The position numbers were made by a program, and so were the translations under genes. From an uncultured Prevotellaceae bacterium (GTDB taxonomy: Bacteria > Bacteroidota > Bacteroidia > Bacteroidales > Bacteroidaceae): a stretch of 64,000 bases of DNA. Position 1 is the first letter of the stretch; each line of letters starts with the position of its first letter. Location of the stretch: the NCBI GenBank assembly GCA_945865175.1, contig CAMBDA010000001.1, positions 142,778-206,777 of the forward strand. The letters run 5' to 3'. The notes beneath the pieces were generated by a model that saw only the letters and a list, made by a program, of their open reading frames with translations, was not told the origin of the DNA and made no database searches. Below, one piece after another: positions 11,829 to 21,250 of this stretch.

Positions 11829-12560
11829 ATGAAAGCTTTAAAGAAGGCTGTAATCCTGCTGTGTGCAGGATTTGCATTCACTGCGTGCGAAGAAGACGGA
11901 GTGATGGGATTGAACAACGGCAATGTGGCCACAGTGACATTTGAAGGCTCCCAGTGGGAAGGTCTTATCGACAATCCGCAATACATGGGCGAACTGCTGT
12001 ATGGCAGCAACGCCTCCACCTACGGATGGACCGACGAAACCACCCAGCTGTCGGGCGGCATGACCAATGCCTGGGGCGGCATGTACGGCTTCTCGGAAGG
12101 CGGCACTGCCATTAGCAACTACGTGAGCATCGACCTGTCCCACAACAGTTTCAACAACCAGCTGGAAGTGCCCTTCAGCAACGGCAGCAAGAACTTTGCC
12201 GTGGCCTATTGCACAGCCAGCCTCCAGTTCAAGGACGGCAAGGCACGCGTCATCCGCTCGATGCTCGTGAGCCCCACCACCTACCTGCTGGCCGTGGAAA
12301 AGCTGGGCGACGGATGGGCCAAGCCACTCACGGGACAGGGCGACTATCTGACCCTCCACATCGAAGCCGATAACGGCAGCAAGATGGATGTAGACCTGGC
12401 CCGCGACGGCAACATCCAGGTAAGCTGGAAGCGCATCGACCTGTCGGGGCTGGGAGCCGTAAAGTCTCTCACCTTCACCATGCAAGGAAGCGACAGCAGC
12501 GATTACGGGCTGAACACGCCTGCCTATTTTGCATTCGACAATGTAGAAATTGAGTTGTGA
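11829..12560 (+). CDS. DUF4465 surface lipoprotein of the B12-uptake operon
   Basis: The 243-residue protein starts with a lipoprotein signal (MKALKKAVILLCAGFAFTAC). It continues as a DUF4465-type beta-sandwich: VTFEGSQWEGLIDNPQYMGE near the N terminus, and YFAFDNVEIEL at the C terminus. DUF4465 proteins are recurrent partners of BtuB/BtuG in Bacteroidetes cobalamin loci, probably as surface-exposed accessory or binding proteins; the exact function is not established. It is the first gene after the riboswitch, and its stop overlaps the btuG start by four bases (ATGA-type). Confidence 0.85.
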   Translation: MKALKKAVILLCAGFAFTACEEDGVMGLNNGNVATVTFEGSQWEGLIDNPQYMGELLYGSNASTYGWTDETTQLSGGMTNAWGGMYGFSEGGTAISNYVSIDLSHNSFNNQLEVPFSNGSKNFAVAYCTASLQFKDGKARVIRSMLVSPTTYLLAVEKLGDGWAKPLTGQGDYLTLHIEADNGSKMDVDLARDGNIQVSWKRIDLSGLGAVKSLTFTMQGSDSSDYGLNTPAYFAFDNVEIEL

Positions 12561-13678
12561 TGCATATTCATTCGCGCTTTTGCGTAACGCTGTCAGTAGC
12601 CTGTGGGCTGCTGGCAGCGTGTTCCGATTCTGAAGGAAGTGTTCCTGAGGAGGATTTCACCCACGAAGGAAGGGGGGTGTACATCCTCAACGAGGGCAAC
12701 TACAACAGCGGAAACAGCACGCTCTCCTATTACGACCCCGAAAAACAAACCATCGAGAACGGCATCTTCCAGCGGGCCAACGACCGCAAGCTGGGCGACA
12801 CGGGACAGTCCATGACCCTCTTTGGCAACACGCTGTTCATCGCCATGGAGAACAGCGGCATCGTGTGGGCTATCGACCCGCGCACCAGCCGTGTGAAAGG
12901 GAGTCTCACCACCGGCCAGACCGAACAGATGATCAACCCACGCTATGTCCACATTGTAAACAGCGGCAAAGCCTACATCACCGACCTGTACGCCCCCTAT
13001 ATCACCATCTTCAACCCCACCACCTTTACCTATACGGGCAGCATCCCCACAGGCCAGGCCATCACCTACGGCTACAGCAGCACCGAGAAGATGGTGGAGT
13101 GGAAAAACCGCGTGTTCACCAACTGCTGGAGCTACAACAACAAGATACTGGTGATAGACACCCGTACCGATGAGGTGACCGACAGCATCCTGCTAGACAG
13201 CTGGCAGCCCAAGGACATGCAGATAGATGCCAGAGGCAAGCTGTGGGTCATCACCGACGGCGGCTACAACACCGAGCATGAAGGTTTTGGCGACAACATC
13301 CCCCACCTCTACCGTATTGATGCCGAGACATTGGCTATCGAACAGGACCAGCCGCTGGATGCCGACAATGCCAGCGTGGCCATGGCCCTCAGCAACGACG
13401 GGCACACCCTCTATCTCATCAACAACGACATCTACCGCATGGACGTGACCGACAGCCATCTGCCCGTGCGCCCCTTCATAAAAGCCCCCACCGATGCCAA
13501 CGGCACAAGGCACAAGCTGTACGGCATCAGCGTGGACCCCGCCAGCGGTGACCTGTATGTGGCCGATGCGGTGGACTATAGCCAGGCCGGCACCATGTAC
13601 CGCTACAAGGCCGACGGCACACTCATCCACAAGTTCCGCGTGGGCATCAATCCCAACGGATGTGCATTCATCCCATAA
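12557..13678 (+). CDS. btuG: BtuG-like surface cobalamin-binding lipoprotein (beta-propeller)
   Basis: The 373-residue protein has a lipoprotein signal ending in GLLAAC. It then shows repeated YncE/DUF5074-type propeller blades: GVYILNEGNYNSGNSTLSYY, NTLFIAMENSGIVWAIDP, NSGKAYITDLYAPYITIFNP, HTLYLINNDIYRMDVT and GDLYVADAVDY. BtuG homologues bind cobalamin very tightly on the outer surface and sit over BtuB, passing the vitamin to it. The position between a DUF4465 gene and btuB, behind a cobalamin riboswitch, supports that role. Starting Met-Met at 12557 places the signal correctly. Confidence 0.9.
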   Translation: MMHIHSRFCVTLSVACGLLAACSDSEGSVPEEDFTHEGRGVYILNEGNYNSGNSTLSYYDPEKQTIENGIFQRANDRKLGDTGQSMTLFGNTLFIAMENSGIVWAIDPRTSRVKGSLTTGQTEQMINPRYVHIVNSGKAYITDLYAPYITIFNPTTFTYTGSIPTGQAITYGYSSTEKMVEWKNRVFTNCWSYNNKILVIDTRTDEVTDSILLDSWQPKDMQIDARGKLWVITDGGYNTEHEGFGDNIPHLYRIDAETLAIEQDQPLDADNASVAMALSNDGHTLYLINNDIYRMDVTDSHLPVRPFIKAPTDANGTRHKLYGISVDPASGDLYVADAVDYSQAGTMYRYKADGTLIHKFRVGINPNGCAFIP

Positions 13679-13689
13679 CCTCGTCCATC

Positions 13690-15180
13690 ATGAAGAAACT
13701 GTCCCCTACCCTATTGGTCCTCATAATCATCGGTCTCAGCGCCTGCAGCGATGACACACCCATGAAGCCCCTGCCCCAAATCACCTGGGAGGTGGCCTCG
13801 GGCCGGTTTCAGGTGCTCACGGGTGAAGCCCTCACCCTGATGCCCACAGTGACACATACCGATGAAACGACCACCTACACCTGGCAGACCGAACAGGGGG
13901 AGACCGTAGGCCATGCATCCACCTACACCTTCAGCAGCAACCAGGAAGGCACCTACTACCTGACACTCTGCGTCACCAACCAGGCCGGAGCCACCACCGA
14001 CGAGATAAGAATCAGCGTAGTGCGGCCACAGGAAGAAAGCCAGCCCTACCTACCCGCCGCAGACAGCAGTCTGTCTGCATGGAGATTTCCCGAGGTGGCC
14101 AGCCATATCGCCCTGGGACGGACGATGCTGGTGAAGGCCTATTTCACCCTGCCTGACAGCATGGCCACCTACACCTGGACACTGGACGGCAAGGAAGTGG
14201 ACGGACTGCCCGGACAGACAGCCTATCCCTTTGAAGCCAAGGAGCAAGGCATCCATCAGCTCACCCTTACCGCCCTCACCGACACGCTCACCCTGAGCCA
14301 CACCTTCACCATCGAGGTGTGTCCGCCTGCCGGCACCTACCGTCGCCCCGCAACTGGCAACAGCCAGGCGATGGTGAACCGCGTGTATGCCTATATGCCC
14401 GCCCCCGGCCATCAGGTGAACGGCTACAGTGTGGTGGGACGCGCCTTCCCCACCCCATGCACCCACGAGCAGGCCTGCGACACCGTGTGGCAGCACTTCC
14501 AGCGCCGATGGATGGTGAGCCTGGGTGCCTGCGGAGGCTACCTGATTGCCGGTTTCGACCACAGTGTGGAAAACAGCGGAGGCTACGACCTTTGCATCAA
14601 AGGCAACCCCTTCAACTACCAGTCGGAACCGGGCATCATCTGGGTGAGCCAGGATGAAAACGGTGACGGACTGCCCAACGACACCTGGTATGAACTGGCT
14701 GGTTCGGAACAGGGCACCGACAACCGGGAGCCCCACTATGCCATCACCTACTACCGTCCCCAGCATCCCCAATGCGCCACTGCATGGCGCGACCATCACG
14801 GTGACACAGGCGAGGTGCCCTACATGAGCTACTGGAACCGGGAGCCCTACTACTGGCAGGAGTGGGTAGAAGGGACCGAGCACACCTTCTTCGGCACCCG
14901 GCTGGCCAGCCACCACAGCTACGAGGAAGGAGCCAGCCAGATGCCGCCATACGGATGGGGCTATGCCGACAATATGGGCAGCGACCTCTACGACAGTCCC
15001 ATCGGACAGGCCGGACGCTACAAGATAAGCCAGGCACGCACCTGGGACGGGAGTCCTATCCGGCTGGACTACATCGACTTTGTGAAAGTACAGACGGCAC
15101 AGACCGGCTGGACCCCCAACCTGGGAGAGATTTCCACCGAAGTATATTATATCGGCGACATCCACCTCAACATGCCCTAG
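13690..15180 (+). CDS. PKD-domain surface lipoprotein of the B12-uptake operon (BtuH candidate)
   Basis: I place the start at 13690 (MKKLSPTLLVLIIIGLSACS, a clean lipoprotein signal), giving 496 residues; an earlier in-frame start lies inside btuG. Two PKD/Ig-like domains follow: ITWEVASGRFQVLTGEAL with GTYYLTLCVTNQAGATTDEI, and TYTWTLDGKEVDGL. A C-terminal domain of about 270 residues contains SLGACGGYLIAGFDHSVENS and YDLCIKGNPFNYQSEPG. Some Bacteroides B12 loci encode a further surface binder (BtuH) beside BtuG; this could be the same kind of protein, but I cannot confirm it by sequence. It ends one base before the btuB start. Confidence 0.75.
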   Translation: MKKLSPTLLVLIIIGLSACSDDTPMKPLPQITWEVASGRFQVLTGEALTLMPTVTHTDETTTYTWQTEQGETVGHASTYTFSSNQEGTYYLTLCVTNQAGATTDEIRISVVRPQEESQPYLPAADSSLSAWRFPEVASHIALGRTMLVKAYFTLPDSMATYTWTLDGKEVDGLPGQTAYPFEAKEQGIHQLTLTALTDTLTLSHTFTIEVCPPAGTYRRPATGNSQAMVNRVYAYMPAPGHQVNGYSVVGRAFPTPCTHEQACDTVWQHFQRRWMVSLGACGGYLIAGFDHSVENSGGYDLCIKGNPFNYQSEPGIIWVSQDENGDGLPNDTWYELAGSEQGTDNREPHYAITYYRPQHPQCATAWRDHHGDTGEVPYMSYWNREPYYWQEWVEGTEHTFFGTRLASHHSYEEGASQMPPYGWGYADNMGSDLYDSPIGQAGRYKISQARTWDGSPIRLDYIDFVKVQTAQTGWTPNLGEISTEVYYIGDIHLNMP

Positions 15181-15181
15181 C

Positions 15182-17194
15182 ATGAGAAACCGTCACATCG
15201 TCCTCACCCTGGCGGTTCTGTCCTGCATGGGCACAAGCGCGCAGCGCGTCACCTCGCTGAAAAAGGTGGACGTGACCGCCACCCGCAGGCTCAAGGATAC
15301 GGGAGTGCAGCAGACCGTCCTCGACTCGGCCGCCCTGCACGACAACATCTCGCTCAGCATGGCCGACATCCTCACCAAGCACACCACCCTCTTTGTGAAA
15401 AGCTACGGCAGAGCCACCGAGTCGACGGCCGAATTCCGGGGCACATCGCCCAGCCACACCCAAGTGACATGGAACGGCATGCACATCAACTCACCCATGC
15501 TGGGCACCGTGGATTTCAGCACGCTGCCATCCTTCTTTATCGACAAGGTGCAACTGCTCCACGGAGCCAGCAGCATCCTGATGGCGGGCGGCGGTCTGGG
15601 TGGCGGCATCGCCTTGCAGACAGCGCCCGGAAGGACCGAGACAAACGAAGCACAGCTGGTACAGGGCATCGGCCAGTACAGCACCTTCGACGAGTTTGCA
15701 CGCCTCACCCTCACGGGACGCAAGTGGCAGAGCAACACACGCCTCTCGTACAGCACCAGCCAAAACGACTTTTCCTATATCAACCCAGACAAGAAAGTGG
15801 ACGTGCGCGACGAAGAAGGCCACATCGTCGGCAGCTATCATCCCAAGGAACGGAACAAGAGCGGCTATTTCACCGACATCCATGCCATGCAGGAGGCCTA
15901 CTACAACGACCGGCAGGGCAACCGCGTGTCGGTGGCCTCCTGGTACAGCCACCTGCTGAGGGGACTGCCCTTTCTGAGCGTGGACTACAAGGATGACAGC
16001 GATTTCAGCAACGAATGCGGCCAGCACACGCTCCGCACCGTAGCCGACTGGCAACACACGGCCGCCCGCTGGAGTTCCCGCCTGAGAGCCGGACACAGCT
16101 GGCAACGCATCGCCTACGACTATACCACCACCCGCCAGCAGGCACAGACCGACATCACGCACAGCCGCAGCATTGCCCAGCAAGCCTTTGTGGAGGGAGA
16201 AGGCATGCTCATGCCTCACCCCAGGTGGCAGATTGAGGCCCAGATGCAGGTGGGCTACAGCCATGTGCGGAGCAGCGACTACAGTCCCTTTCACCAGGGC
16301 GACAACTACAACCGCGGACGCATGGAGTACGCCCTGGGCACCCAGGCACGCTGGCGGCCCGTAAAGCGGATGGGCGTGGCCCTGGCCCTGCGGCAGGAAG
16401 TGTATGGCCCGGAATGGGTGCCCACCATCCCCGCCCTGTTTGCCGACTATCTGCTGGTGGAGAACTGGCAACTGGTGTGCAAGGCATCCATCGCCCGCAA
16501 CTGCCGCTACCCCACCATGGACGACCTCTATTTCGAACCGGGCGGCAACAGCAGCCTCAAGCCAGAAAAAGGATTCACCTACGACGGCGGTATCGAATGG
16601 AAACGGCAGTGGACGGCATTCACCTTTGGGGGACAGTTCACCGCCTTCGACTCGCACATCACCGACTGGATACTGTGGACCCCCAACGTGAAGGGCTTCT
16701 GGCAGCCCGGCAATGTGAAGCGTGTGCACAACTATGGGGTGGAGTCCATGCTCCATGGCGAAATGGTCCTGCCACGCGGCTGGAAGGCGGATGCCACGGC
16801 CAATTATGCCTACACGCCCAGCATCAACAAGGGGCAGCCCACCGATGACAACGACCAGTCGTATGGCCGACAGCTCTGCTATGTGCCCCGCCACTCGGCC
16901 AACCTGACGGTCACCATCGGCTGGAAGCAATGGACACTGGCCTCGGGATGGATGTTCTACAGCCGCCGCCACACCACCACCAGCAACGAGGTGGACTACA
17001 TCACCGGATCGCTGGAGCCCTACCACCGCGTGGACCTCTCGCTGGAAAAGAAATGGCAGTGGAAGCGGGCGGCAGCATCCATTAAGGGGCAGGTGAACAA
17101 CCTGCTGGACAACCACTACATGACCGTCCTCTCGCGCCCCATGGCAGGCCGGAACTATGCCGTCTATCTGTCTGTAACCCCACAATGGAAATGA
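15182..17194 (+). CDS. btuB: TonB-dependent cobalamin receptor BtuB
   Basis: The 670-residue outer-membrane transporter starts with a signal peptide ending near GTSAQ. A plug domain follows (VDVTATRRLKDTGVQQTVLD, ADILTKHTTLFVKSYG, EFRGTSPSHTQVTWNGMHIN, LLHGASSILMAGGGLGGGIA). The 22-stranded barrel ends with PMAGRNYAVYLSVTPQWK. The lack of an N-terminal carboxypeptidase-like domain distinguishes it from SusC-type receptors. The cobalamin assignment rests on the riboswitch, BtuG and the ABC transporter genes around it. It follows the PKD lipoprotein with a one-base gap and precedes btuF by three bases. Confidence 0.9.
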   Translation: MRNRHIVLTLAVLSCMGTSAQRVTSLKKVDVTATRRLKDTGVQQTVLDSAALHDNISLSMADILTKHTTLFVKSYGRATESTAEFRGTSPSHTQVTWNGMHINSPMLGTVDFSTLPSFFIDKVQLLHGASSILMAGGGLGGGIALQTAPGRTETNEAQLVQGIGQYSTFDEFARLTLTGRKWQSNTRLSYSTSQNDFSYINPDKKVDVRDEEGHIVGSYHPKERNKSGYFTDIHAMQEAYYNDRQGNRVSVASWYSHLLRGLPFLSVDYKDDSDFSNECGQHTLRTVADWQHTAARWSSRLRAGHSWQRIAYDYTTTRQQAQTDITHSRSIAQQAFVEGEGMLMPHPRWQIEAQMQVGYSHVRSSDYSPFHQGDNYNRGRMEYALGTQARWRPVKRMGVALALRQEVYGPEWVPTIPALFADYLLVENWQLVCKASIARNCRYPTMDDLYFEPGGNSSLKPEKGFTYDGGIEWKRQWTAFTFGGQFTAFDSHITDWILWTPNVKGFWQPGNVKRVHNYGVESMLHGEMVLPRGWKADATANYAYTPSINKGQPTDDNDQSYGRQLCYVPRHSANLTVTIGWKQWTLASGWMFYSRRHTTTSNEVDYITGSLEPYHRVDLSLEKKWQWKRAAASIKGQVNNLLDNHYMTVLSRPMAGRNYAVYLSVTPQWK

Positions 17195-17197
17195 GAT

Positions 17198-18334
17198 ATG
17201 AACAGTAAACACCTTCTCCCGCTCTGGCTGGCAACAGCGATGTTCCTCACTGCCTGCCACAGCCGTACGCACAACGCAGACAACGTGTCAGAGGGAGACA
17301 CGTTGCAATTCCACCACGCCAAGCTGCTGACCCTCACCACTGCAGGCGAGACCACATGGGTGAGCATTCGCGACCCATGGGATTCCACACGTACATTGCA
17401 CCGCTACCAGCTGGTGCCCAAGACAGCGGCAACAGCCGTCCCACAGGAAGGCTACACGCTGGTACGCACCCCGCTGGAGCGGGTGGGTGTCTACAGCAGT
17501 GTCCACTGTGCCCTGCTGGAGGAACTGGGATGCGCCGGTGTGGTGGCCGGAGTGTGCGAGCCCGAATACATCAACCTGCCGTACGTACAGGAAGGGGTGA
17601 AGAACGGGCGCATTGCCAATCTGGGCAACGGCATGGACCCCAACCTGGAGCGTATCATGGACCTGAAGCCGGACGCGCTCATGCCCAGCCCGTTTGAGCA
17701 CAGCGGAGGCTACGGACGGCTGGAGCGCCTGGGCATACCGCTCATCGAATGTGCCGACTACATGGAACCATCGCCTCTGGGACGCGCCGAATGGATGCGT
17801 TTCTACGGACGTCTGGTGGGACAGGGGCAGCGGGCCGACAGTATGTTTCACGCCATTGCTGGCCGTTACAACCAATTGTGCATGCTGGCCGCCAACACCG
17901 AGCAGAAACCACTGGTCGTGAGCGAACTGCCACAAAACGGGAAGTGGTATGTGGCAGGCGGTAGCAGCACGATGGGGCGGATGTACGAGGATGCCGGCGG
18001 CAGGTATGCCTTTGCCGATGTCCCGTCGGCAGGCAGCATCACCCTGAGCGTGGAACATGTGATAGAGAAAGCCACCCGTGCACAGGTGTGGATTGTGAAG
18101 CACCACGGCCCCATTGACAGGGCGCAGCTGGAGGCCGACAATCCTTCGCTACGACTCATGAAAGCGCAGATGTGGTTTTGCGACACCAGCCGGAAAAGGT
18201 ATTACGAGGAAACGCCCTTCCATCCCGACTGGCTCCTGGAAAACCTGACCGCTATCTTCCACCCCGAGCTGGGCATAAAAGCCAAGCGTAGGTATTTCCA
18301 GCCGGAGCCTCCCCTGCTGGAGGAAGAAAAGTGA
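17198..18334 (+). CDS. btuF: Cobalamin ABC transporter substrate-binding lipoprotein BtuF
   Basis: The 378-residue class III periplasmic binding protein begins with a lipoprotein signal ending in FLTAC. The two lobes are joined by a rigid helix. Visible family segments are RVGVYSSVHCALLEELGCAG, VCEPEYINLPYVQEG, LKPDALMPSPFE, and a C-terminal GKWYVAGGSSTMGRMYEDAG. It should carry cobalamin across the periplasm from BtuB to BtuC/BtuD. It starts three bases after btuB. A 128-nt gap with no ORF separates it from btuC. Confidence 0.88.
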   Translation: MNSKHLLPLWLATAMFLTACHSRTHNADNVSEGDTLQFHHAKLLTLTTAGETTWVSIRDPWDSTRTLHRYQLVPKTAATAVPQEGYTLVRTPLERVGVYSSVHCALLEELGCAGVVAGVCEPEYINLPYVQEGVKNGRIANLGNGMDPNLERIMDLKPDALMPSPFEHSGGYGRLERLGIPLIECADYMEPSPLGRAEWMRFYGRLVGQGQRADSMFHAIAGRYNQLCMLAANTEQKPLVVSELPQNGKWYVAGGSSTMGRMYEDAGGRYAFADVPSAGSITLSVEHVIEKATRAQVWIVKHHGPIDRAQLEADNPSLRLMKAQMWFCDTSRKRYYEETPFHPDWLLENLTAIFHPELGIKAKRRYFQPEPPLLEEEK

Positions 18335-18462
18335 TTTTTCACGAACAACACCCAGACAGCGGAGAAGACGAAAATGTTCCGCCCCTACCTGGGCTATTAT
18401 GAAATAAAAAACACATGAAACGCAGCCGCCCGGAAAAGGCGGAGAAAGAACATTAAAGGAAA

Positions 18463-19509
18463 ATGAGAACAAACATTTCTTCATTTCCCCATGGACAGGG
18501 AGAGAGGAAGGAGGTCTTTCCCCTGCTGATGCTGGCTCTGGCGATACTGGCCGCTGCCAACATCGTCTGGGGCAGCGTGTCCATTCCTGCCGCCACGGTC
18601 TGGCACATACTCTGCGGCAACGAGGTGCCCGACCACCCGGCATGGCACTTCATCGTGTGGGAGAACCGCATTCCGCAAATGGTCACCGCCCTGCTCTGTG
18701 GGGCGGCCCTGAGCACCTGTGGCCTGCTGTTGCAGACAGCCTTTCGCAATCCGCTGGCCGGCCCCTCCATACTGGGCATCGATGCAGGAGCCAACCTGGG
18801 CGTGGCCATCGTGATGCTGTGCATGGGCGGCGGCGTGTCGGTGGGAGGCATGGCCGTAGGGGGCTTCATGCTGGTGATTATGGCCGCCATGGCAGGAGCG
18901 CTGGGCATTATGGCATTGCTGCTGGTACTCTCGCGCTGGCTCCACAGCGCCGTGATGCTGCTCATTACAGGTGTCATCATCAGCCACCTCACCAGTGCCG
19001 TCATCAGCCTGCTCAACTATTCGGCCACCGAAGAGGGTGTACATTCGTTTGTGATGTGGGGGATGGGCACATTCAGCGGTGTCAGTACCGACCGTCTGCC
19101 TCTCTTCAGTGCGCTGTGTGCCACAGGGCTGGGCCTGAGCCTGATGCTGGTGAAGCCGCTCAACGCCCTTCTCCTGGGCGACCGCTATGCAGCCAGCCTG
19201 GGCATACGCATCCATGCCACCCGCAACCTGCTGCTCTGCTGCACTGGACTGCTCACGGCCACCACTACGGCCTTCTGCGGCCCCATTTCCTTCCTGGGTC
19301 TGGCCGTACCCCATCTGGCGCGCATGACCATGGGCACCAGCAACCACCGCTCCCTGATGCCTGCCTGTATGCTCACGGGGGCCTGCCTCACCCTGCTGTG
19401 CAACCTGCTGTGCACCCTTCCCTCCGACGGCACCCTGTTGCCCATCAATGTGATTACGCCCCTCATCGGCGCACCCGTCATCCTTTATGTGATTCTGCAC
19501 AGAAAATGA
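18463..19509 (+). CDS. btuC: Cobalamin ABC transporter permease BtuC (FecCD family)
   Basis: The 348 residues are almost entirely membrane helices, as in the FecCD/BtuC family. Family signatures are ENRIPQMVTALLCGAALSTC, LLQTAFRNPLAGPSILGIDA, TAFCGPISFLGLAVPHLARM (the coupling-helix region), and VITPLIGAPVILYVILH at the C terminus. It would form the inner-membrane channel with BtuD. The partner ATPase gene is displaced by the intervening GH20 gene. Confidence 0.9.
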   Translation: MRTNISSFPHGQGERKEVFPLLMLALAILAAANIVWGSVSIPAATVWHILCGNEVPDHPAWHFIVWENRIPQMVTALLCGAALSTCGLLLQTAFRNPLAGPSILGIDAGANLGVAIVMLCMGGGVSVGGMAVGGFMLVIMAAMAGALGIMALLLVLSRWLHSAVMLLITGVIISHLTSAVISLLNYSATEEGVHSFVMWGMGTFSGVSTDRLPLFSALCATGLGLSLMLVKPLNALLLGDRYAASLGIRIHATRNLLLCCTGLLTATTTAFCGPISFLGLAVPHLARMTMGTSNHRSLMPACMLTGACLTLLCNLLCTLPSDGTLLPINVITPLIGAPVILYVILHRK

Positions 19510-19571
19510 GTGCAGAAGACAGAAATGCAAAAAAAGCTGAGGAAAAAGCCAAGGGTTTCCGAAAAATTGCC

Positions 19572-19579
19572 TATCTTTG
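19572..19579 (+). promoter_or_regulatory. Possible internal promoter before the GH20 gene
   Basis: TATCTTTG at 19572-19579 matches the -7 consensus and lies 66 nt before the GH20 ATG, in the btuC-GH20 gap. No good -33 element is visible at 19-21 bp. It could let the GH20-btuD part be transcribed independently of the riboswitch. Confidence 0.45.
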
Positions 19580-19645
19580 CCGACGTATTATAGCAATCAC
19601 GCCCAACAACGACACCATAACACATACCAAAACAACAATAACATC

Positions 19646-21247
19646 ATGAAAAAAATGAATCTTTTTCTGGCCGCCGCAGCCTTCAGCATGGGTGCCCTGG
19701 CCGAAGTGAATTATCAAGTGGTACCCTTGCCACAGACCATCCAGCTGGACGAGAGCGGCAAGACCACCGCACTGATTAAGGGACAGACCGTAGGCTACCC
19801 CGCCGACAACGCCCAGATGAAGCGCAACGCCGAGTTTGCACGCGAATATCTGGGACTCATCCCGCAGGCCTATGAGAAGAAGGCCAAAGGGCTGGCCGTG
19901 ACCCTCTCCCTGGGCCTCAAGAGCGAAAACCCCGATGCCTACTGCATCACGGTGGACAAGAAGGGCGTCACCATCCAGGGTGCCAGCGAGAGCGGCGTGT
20001 TCTACGGCATCCAGACCCTGCGCAAGAGCGTGGCCAACGAACAGACCGACACCATCGCCCTGCCCTGGGCCACAGTGGCAGCCGAGCCCCGTTTCGAATA
20101 CCGCGGCTGCATGCTCGACTGCGCACGCCACTATTTCCCCACGGCATTCATCAAGACCTATATCGACATTCTGGCCCTGCACGGAATCAACAAGTTCCAC
20201 TGGCACCTGACCGACGACCAGGGCTGGCGCTTCGAAGTGCGCGGCCTGCCCGATTTGGCCAAGAAGGGCAGCTACCGTCCCCACACCATCGTGGGCAACA
20301 ACGTGGGTCTGTGGGATGCCGACAACACCATCTATGACGACACTCCCGAGGAAGGCTACTACACCCAGGCCGAAATAAAGGAACTGGTGGCCTATGCCGC
20401 CGAACGCTACATCACCATCATCCCCGAGATAGACTTGCCCGGCCACATGGTGGCAGCCCTGAGCGTATATCCCGAGCTGGGATGCACGGGAGGCCCCTAT
20501 TTCGTACGTCCCTACTGGGGTGTGGACCCCGACGTGCTCTGTGCCGGCAATCCCAAGACGATGGAGTTCATCAAGAAGGTACTGGGCGAAATCTGCGAGG
20601 TGTTCCCCAGCAAGTTCATCCATATCGGTGGCGACGAAAGTCCACGTGACCGCTGGAAGGCATGCCCCAAGTGCCAGGCCAAGATGAAGGAACTGGGGCT
20701 GACGAAGGAAGCACAGCTGCAGACCTACATCAATAAGGAAGTGGAGAAATTCCTGCAGGAGAGAGGCCGTGAACTTATCGGATGGGACGAGACGCTCGAA
20801 GGCGGCCTGAGCGAAAACGCCACAGTGATGTCGTGGCGCGGCTACAAGGGAGGCATCGAGGCTGCCAAGCAGCACCACCGCGTGATCATGACCCCCACCG
20901 ACAACTGCTACATCGACTACTACCAGCTCAAGAACCAGCACGCACAGCCCAAGGCCATCGGCGGCTACCTGCCGCTGAGCAAGGTGTATGACATGGAGCC
21001 CGTACCGGCCGAACTGACCGAAGAGGAAGGCAAGTACATCCTGGGCGCACAGTGCAACCTGTGGACCGAATATGTGGTAAGCCCCGACCATGTGGAATAC
21101 ATGCTCCTGCCCCGACTGGCCGCCATCAGCGAGGTGCAGTGGCTGCAGAAGGACCAGAAGGACTTCGAACAGTTCACCGGCCGTCTGGAAGGACTGAAGA
21201 AGACCTACCGCAAGCTGGGCTACAAGTTCTGCACCAGCCAGGAATAA
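19646..21247 (+). CDS. Beta-N-acetylhexosaminidase, glycoside hydrolase family 20
   Basis: I choose ATG 19646 because it gives a signal peptide (MKKMNLFLAAAAFSMGALAE) and 533 residues. The GH20b N-terminal domain is followed by the catalytic barrel: FEYRGCMLDCARHYFP, KFHWHLTDDQGWRFE, and the catalytic Asp-Glu pair in HIGGDESPRDRW. It would remove terminal GlcNAc/GalNAc from host glycans or peptidoglycan. Its place between btuC and btuD is unexpected, since it has no evident role in cobalamin transport. btuD starts only three bases after its stop, so the two are cotranscribed. Confidence 0.93.
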   Translation: MKKMNLFLAAAAFSMGALAEVNYQVVPLPQTIQLDESGKTTALIKGQTVGYPADNAQMKRNAEFAREYLGLIPQAYEKKAKGLAVTLSLGLKSENPDAYCITVDKKGVTIQGASESGVFYGIQTLRKSVANEQTDTIALPWATVAAEPRFEYRGCMLDCARHYFPTAFIKTYIDILALHGINKFHWHLTDDQGWRFEVRGLPDLAKKGSYRPHTIVGNNVGLWDADNTIYDDTPEEGYYTQAEIKELVAYAAERYITIIPEIDLPGHMVAALSVYPELGCTGGPYFVRPYWGVDPDVLCAGNPKTMEFIKKVLGEICEVFPSKFIHIGGDESPRDRWKACPKCQAKMKELGLTKEAQLQTYINKEVEKFLQERGRELIGWDETLEGGLSENATVMSWRGYKGGIEAAKQHHRVIMTPTDNCYIDYYQLKNQHAQPKAIGGYLPLSKVYDMEPVPAELTEEEGKYILGAQCNLWTEYVVSPDHVEYMLLPRLAAISEVQWLQKDQKDFEQFTGRLEGLKKTYRKLGYKFCTSQE

Positions 21248-21250
21248 ACA

